Shown here one piece after another: positions 5,937 through 7,659 of a DNA stretch of 7,659 nt (within the stretch, counting starts at the first letter, position 1; each line of letters opens with the position of its first letter). The DNA is taken from the NCBI GenBank assembly GCA_900544385.1, contig UQVD01000092.1, forward strand, positions 1-7,659, written 5' to 3'. Position numbers and translations under genes: made by a program. The notes beneath the pieces are model-generated. The model had not been told where the DNA came from, did not search any database, and saw nothing but the letters and a program-made list of their open reading frames with translations. The DNA comes from an uncultured Collinsella sp. GTDB lineage: Bacteria; Actinomycetota; Coriobacteriia; Coriobacteriales; Coriobacteriaceae.

Positions 5937-7147
5937 GCGCCCGCGATCTCATCCAGGAAGCCCTTCACTCGCTCGAAGCCAACAAGGGGCGCAGCCTGCT
6001 CACCATCCTGGGCATTGTCATCGGCATCGCCTCGGTTATCGCCATGACTTCGCTCATCGGCGGTATCCAAAACAGCCTGGTCAACAGTCTGGGCCTCAAT
6101 GCGGCACGCATGGTGCAAATCTATTCGTCGCAAGAACTCACCGAGTCGGACATTGAGAAGCTTCAAAAACTGGTGCCGCAGATAGAGCAGATCGGCATTG
6201 TCGACAGCGCGTATACCGAGTATAAGACCGGCGATAAAAGCTATACCGTCATGGCACAAGGTGTCGATAGCGACATGCTCGACGCGGTGGGGGCCAGCAA
6301 GCTCGTTGCGGGGCGCACCTATTCCCAGGCCGAGTCCCAGTCAGGCTCGCGCGTGGCGCTCATCAGCCGCAACGGCGCCGATCAGCTTTACGGCAACGAA
6401 CAGGACGCGGTAGGCAAGACTATTGAGGTCTCCAACGGCGAGGTACAGATTGTCGGCGTTATCGACGGCGGCAGCGACTCCATGGGCTCGCTCACGCTGT
6501 ATATGCCACGCGAAACCATCTCTGGGCTGTTTAGCGACGAGAATCCTTCATTCCCCAGCGTGACGGCACTTGCCGCCGAGGGCACGGACATGGATGAGCT
6601 TTGTAAGACCATCGAGTCCAAGGTGCGCGCGATGAAGGGCATCGAGGAGGAGGATGAGTACGACAGTGTATCGGCGACATCCATGAAAAGCGCCATCGAT
6701 GCACTCAACTCCTTTATGGGCGCGTTCTCGCTCATCATGGGTGCTGTCGCCAGCATCTCGCTGCTTGTCGGCGGTATCGGCATTATGAATATGATGCTTA
6801 CCAACGTAACGGAGCGCATTCGCGAGATCGGCATCCGCCGCGCTCTGGGCGCCAGTCGTCGCGATATCACCGCGCAGTTTTTGGCCGAGTCTTCGGCGCT
6901 GTGCGTCACCGGCGGACTGTTGGGTGTCCTGATTGGCTATCTGCTGGCCTGGGCTCTTGCGATGTTTGCCTCCGGATCCGGGATTCTTGGCGAGCTCGGT
7001 GCCAGCGGGCAAATCACACCGAGCTTTTCAATCGCCACGGTATTGCTGGCCTTCGCCGTCTCCGTCGGCATCGGCGTAATCTTTGGCTTCTACCCCGCTC
7101 GCCGCGCGGCAAAGCTCGACCCGGTGGAGTGCCTACGCTACCAGTAA
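5933..7147 (+). CDS. ABC transporter permease, MacB/FtsX family (YknZ-like)
   Basis: This is the membrane subunit of the efflux system. The 404 residues have the MacB plan: one N-terminal helix at about 21-44 (after NKGRS), a large extracellular MacB-type core at about 45-260, and three C-terminal helices at about 262-288, 317-346 and 366-388. Diagnostic stretches are GGIGIMNMMLTNVTERIREI followed by GIRRALGASRRD in the loop after the second helix, and GFYPARRAAKLDPVECLRYQ at the C-terminus. Without a fused ATPase domain it must use the protein encoded just upstream, unlike E. coli MacB, where both are one chain. The start ATG overlaps the ATPase stop (ATGA), and a strong GAAAGGAG at 5918-5925 lies seven bases upstream. 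MacB-type pumps move substrate from the outer face by mechanotransmission; known cargoes include macrolides and peptides, but the cargo here is unknown. Confidence 0.95.
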   Translation: MSARDLIQEALHSLEANKGRSLLTILGIVIGIASVIAMTSLIGGIQNSLVNSLGLNAARMVQIYSSQELTESDIEKLQKLVPQIEQIGIVDSAYTEYKTGDKSYTVMAQGVDSDMLDAVGASKLVAGRTYSQAESQSGSRVALISRNGADQLYGNEQDAVGKTIEVSNGEVQIVGVIDGGSDSMGSLTLYMPRETISGLFSDENPSFPSVTALAAEGTDMDELCKTIESKVRAMKGIEEEDEYDSVSATSMKSAIDALNSFMGAFSLIMGAVASISLLVGGIGIMNMMLTNVTERIREIGIRRALGASRRDITAQFLAESSALCVTGGLLGVLIGYLLAWALAMFASGSGILGELGASGQITPSFSIATVLLAFAVSVGIGVIFGFYPARRAAKLDPVECLRYQ

Positions 7148-7155
7148 GCCACCGC

Positions 7156-7232
7156 CAACAAGTTGCGGTGAATTAGGGACTAAATATGCTATCTAGCAGC
7201 AAAAACAGACACTATTTCACCGCAACTTATTG
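7156..7232. repeat. Near-perfect 20-base inverted repeat, possible REP/MITE-like element
   Basis: The left arm at 7156-7175 (CAACAAGTTGCGGTGAATTA) matches the reverse complement of the right arm at 7213-7232 at 18 of 20 positions. A 13-base core, AAGTTGCGGTGAA (7160-7172 against 7216-7228), is perfect. The 37-base centre holds a smaller palindrome, TGCTA-TC-TAGCA (7187-7198). The element begins nine bases after the permease stop, between convergent genes. Neither side has a T-run, so it is not a standard terminator, though it could block transcription from both directions. Its size and nested symmetry recall REP or MITE-type intergenic repeats; copy number cannot be seen from one window. Confidence 0.7.
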
Positions 7233-7237
7233 AAGGG

Positions 7238-7318
7238 CTGCTTGCGCCAGTTCCGGGCGTCGTCCTCGAGCTATTGGCGGATGACGGTCTTGTACGGTTC
7301 GAGCTTGCTCGGGGCGCT
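7238..7318 (-). pseudogene. Remnant of an IS21-family IstA-like transposase
   Basis: The minus strand reads SKLEPYKTVIRQ (7274-7309), then a TAG stop at 7271-7273, then LEDDARNWRKQ (7238-7270). From memory, IS21-type IstA proteins carry a similar run: KLDPYK, a few residues, a Trp-Leu-Glu/Asp-Asp segment, then RKQRHTA, just after the N-terminal helix-turn-helix. The TAG sits where a Trp (TGG) would be expected, so one base change explains it. Similarity ends immediately after RKQ, five bases before the inverted-repeat arm, and no helix-turn-helix or DDE core remains. It is therefore a short dead fragment, not a working transposase. The call rests on about 24 residues; a chance resemblance is possible. 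Confidence 0.5.
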
Positions 7319-7358
7319 CCTCCTCGCAGGCGGGAGGGCACGCATGCGCGGCGAGCGC

Positions 7359-7611
7359 CTAGCGCGCGAACTCCCGTAAGAGCGCGTCTTTCACTTCCCG
7401 AAGCGAAAGGGCCCCGCCTCCCTCGGCGGGACGGGCGACCACGATACAGCGCGCTCCCACGTCGTGCGCGGAGGCGATCTTCTCGGCCGTGCCGCCTACG
7501 GTTCCCGAGTCCTTGGTCACAAGCCACTGGGCGCCCACCTGCCGAAGCATCGCCTCGTTGAGCTCGCGGGTGAAGGGCCCCTGCATGCCGATGACGTGCG
7601 ACGGCGAAAAC
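7359..7611 (-). CDS. cbiJ: Cobalt-precorrin-6A reductase, C-terminal part (truncated by contig end)
   Basis: The last 83 residues of a CbiJ/CobK-family protein are present; the stop TAG is at 7359-7361 on the minus strand. This enzyme reduces a double bond of (cobalt-)precorrin-6A with NAD(P)H during corrin ring synthesis on the way to cobalamin. Visible family signatures are MQGPFTRELNEAML, VTKDSG followed by GG and EKI, and VVARP, in the usual order for the C-terminal half. The N-terminal half would lie right of the window; reading past 7611 gives only adapter-encoded residues. The anaerobic setting suggests cbiJ rather than the aerobic name cobK. It runs toward the efflux operon and is probably the last gene of a cobalamin cluster. 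Fusion to another cobalamin enzyme at its N-terminus is possible and cannot be excluded. Confidence 0.86.
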
Positions 7612-7659
7612 CTGTCTCTTATACACATCTCCGAGCCCACGAGACCGATCAGTATCTCG
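7612..7659 (+). other. Untrimmed Nextera Read 2-side adapter, index and P7 start (not genomic)
   Basis: Bases 7612-7630 are CTGTCTCTTATACACATCT, the Tn5 mosaic end. Bases 7631-7645 are CCGAGCCCACGAGAC, the Nextera Read 2 adapter. Then come an eight-base index CGATCAGT (7646-7653), which I recall as N727, and ATCTCG, the first bases of P7. Genomic sequence ends at about 7611. Confidence 0.98.

Noticed and set aside
7189..7626. 145-codon minus-strand frame beginning MYKRQ
   Set aside because: Its first residues are adapter-encoded, and it reads cbiJ and the transposase remnant in a wrong frame; the CbiJ motifs lie in another frame.
1..7659. tRNA, rRNA, CRISPR array, toxin-antitoxin pair or phage genes
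   Set aside because: I saw no cloverleaf ending in CCA, rRNA core motif, regularly spaced repeat array or pair of small genes; nearly all of the window is explained by the genes listed.

Overview
The window is a GC-rich bacterial contig whose genomic part runs from about 40 to 7611. Both ends are Illumina Nextera library adapter: Read 1 side with six index bases at 1-39, Read 2 side with an eight-base index and the start of P7 at 7612-7659. Dense GC-ending codons, strong AGGAG-type ribosome binding sites, a Gram-positive style cell-wall enzyme and oxygen-sensitive serine catabolism fit an anaerobic gut actinobacterium of the Coriobacteriia, perhaps Collinsella. That placement is inference from gene style; no rRNA or marker gene is present.

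Layout from left to right: (1) a 67-base leader with an imperfect 32-base-period direct repeat, then sdaA, a single-chain iron-sulfur L-serine ammonia-lyase (107-1714), closed by a good intrinsic terminator. (2) A perfect TATAAT box at 1801 and a membrane-anchored L,D-transpeptidase (best start 1864, end 3597). (3) A 132-base gap with a strong stem-loop but no good T-tract, then a translationally coupled three-gene operon (3730-7147) for a MacAB/YknXYZ-type efflux system: membrane fusion protein, ATPase and FtsX-like permease, with a 1-base (TAATG) and a 4-base (ATGA) overlap. (4) A 20-base near-perfect inverted repeat around a 37-base centre (7156-7232), directly followed by a minus-strand fragment resembling an IS21-family IstA transposase broken by a stop codon (7238-7318). 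(5) The last 83 codons of a minus-strand cobalt-precorrin-6A reductase (cbiJ/cobK type), cut by the adapter.

How they work together: sdaA converts serine to pyruvate and ammonia and stands alone. The L,D-transpeptidase remodels peptidoglycan outside the membrane. The three efflux genes form one machine: the fusion protein and permease span the membrane, and the ATPase powers export of an unknown substrate, possibly a peptide or antibiotic. The cbiJ fragment points to a cobalamin cluster running leftward from beyond the right edge. The region between the convergent efflux operon and cbiJ looks like a small graveyard of mobile DNA. I did not find a convincing entirely new system. The items most worth a second look are the 7156-7232 repeat, the transposase remnant next to it, and the repeat-bearing sdaA leader with a possible glycine-riboswitch tail.
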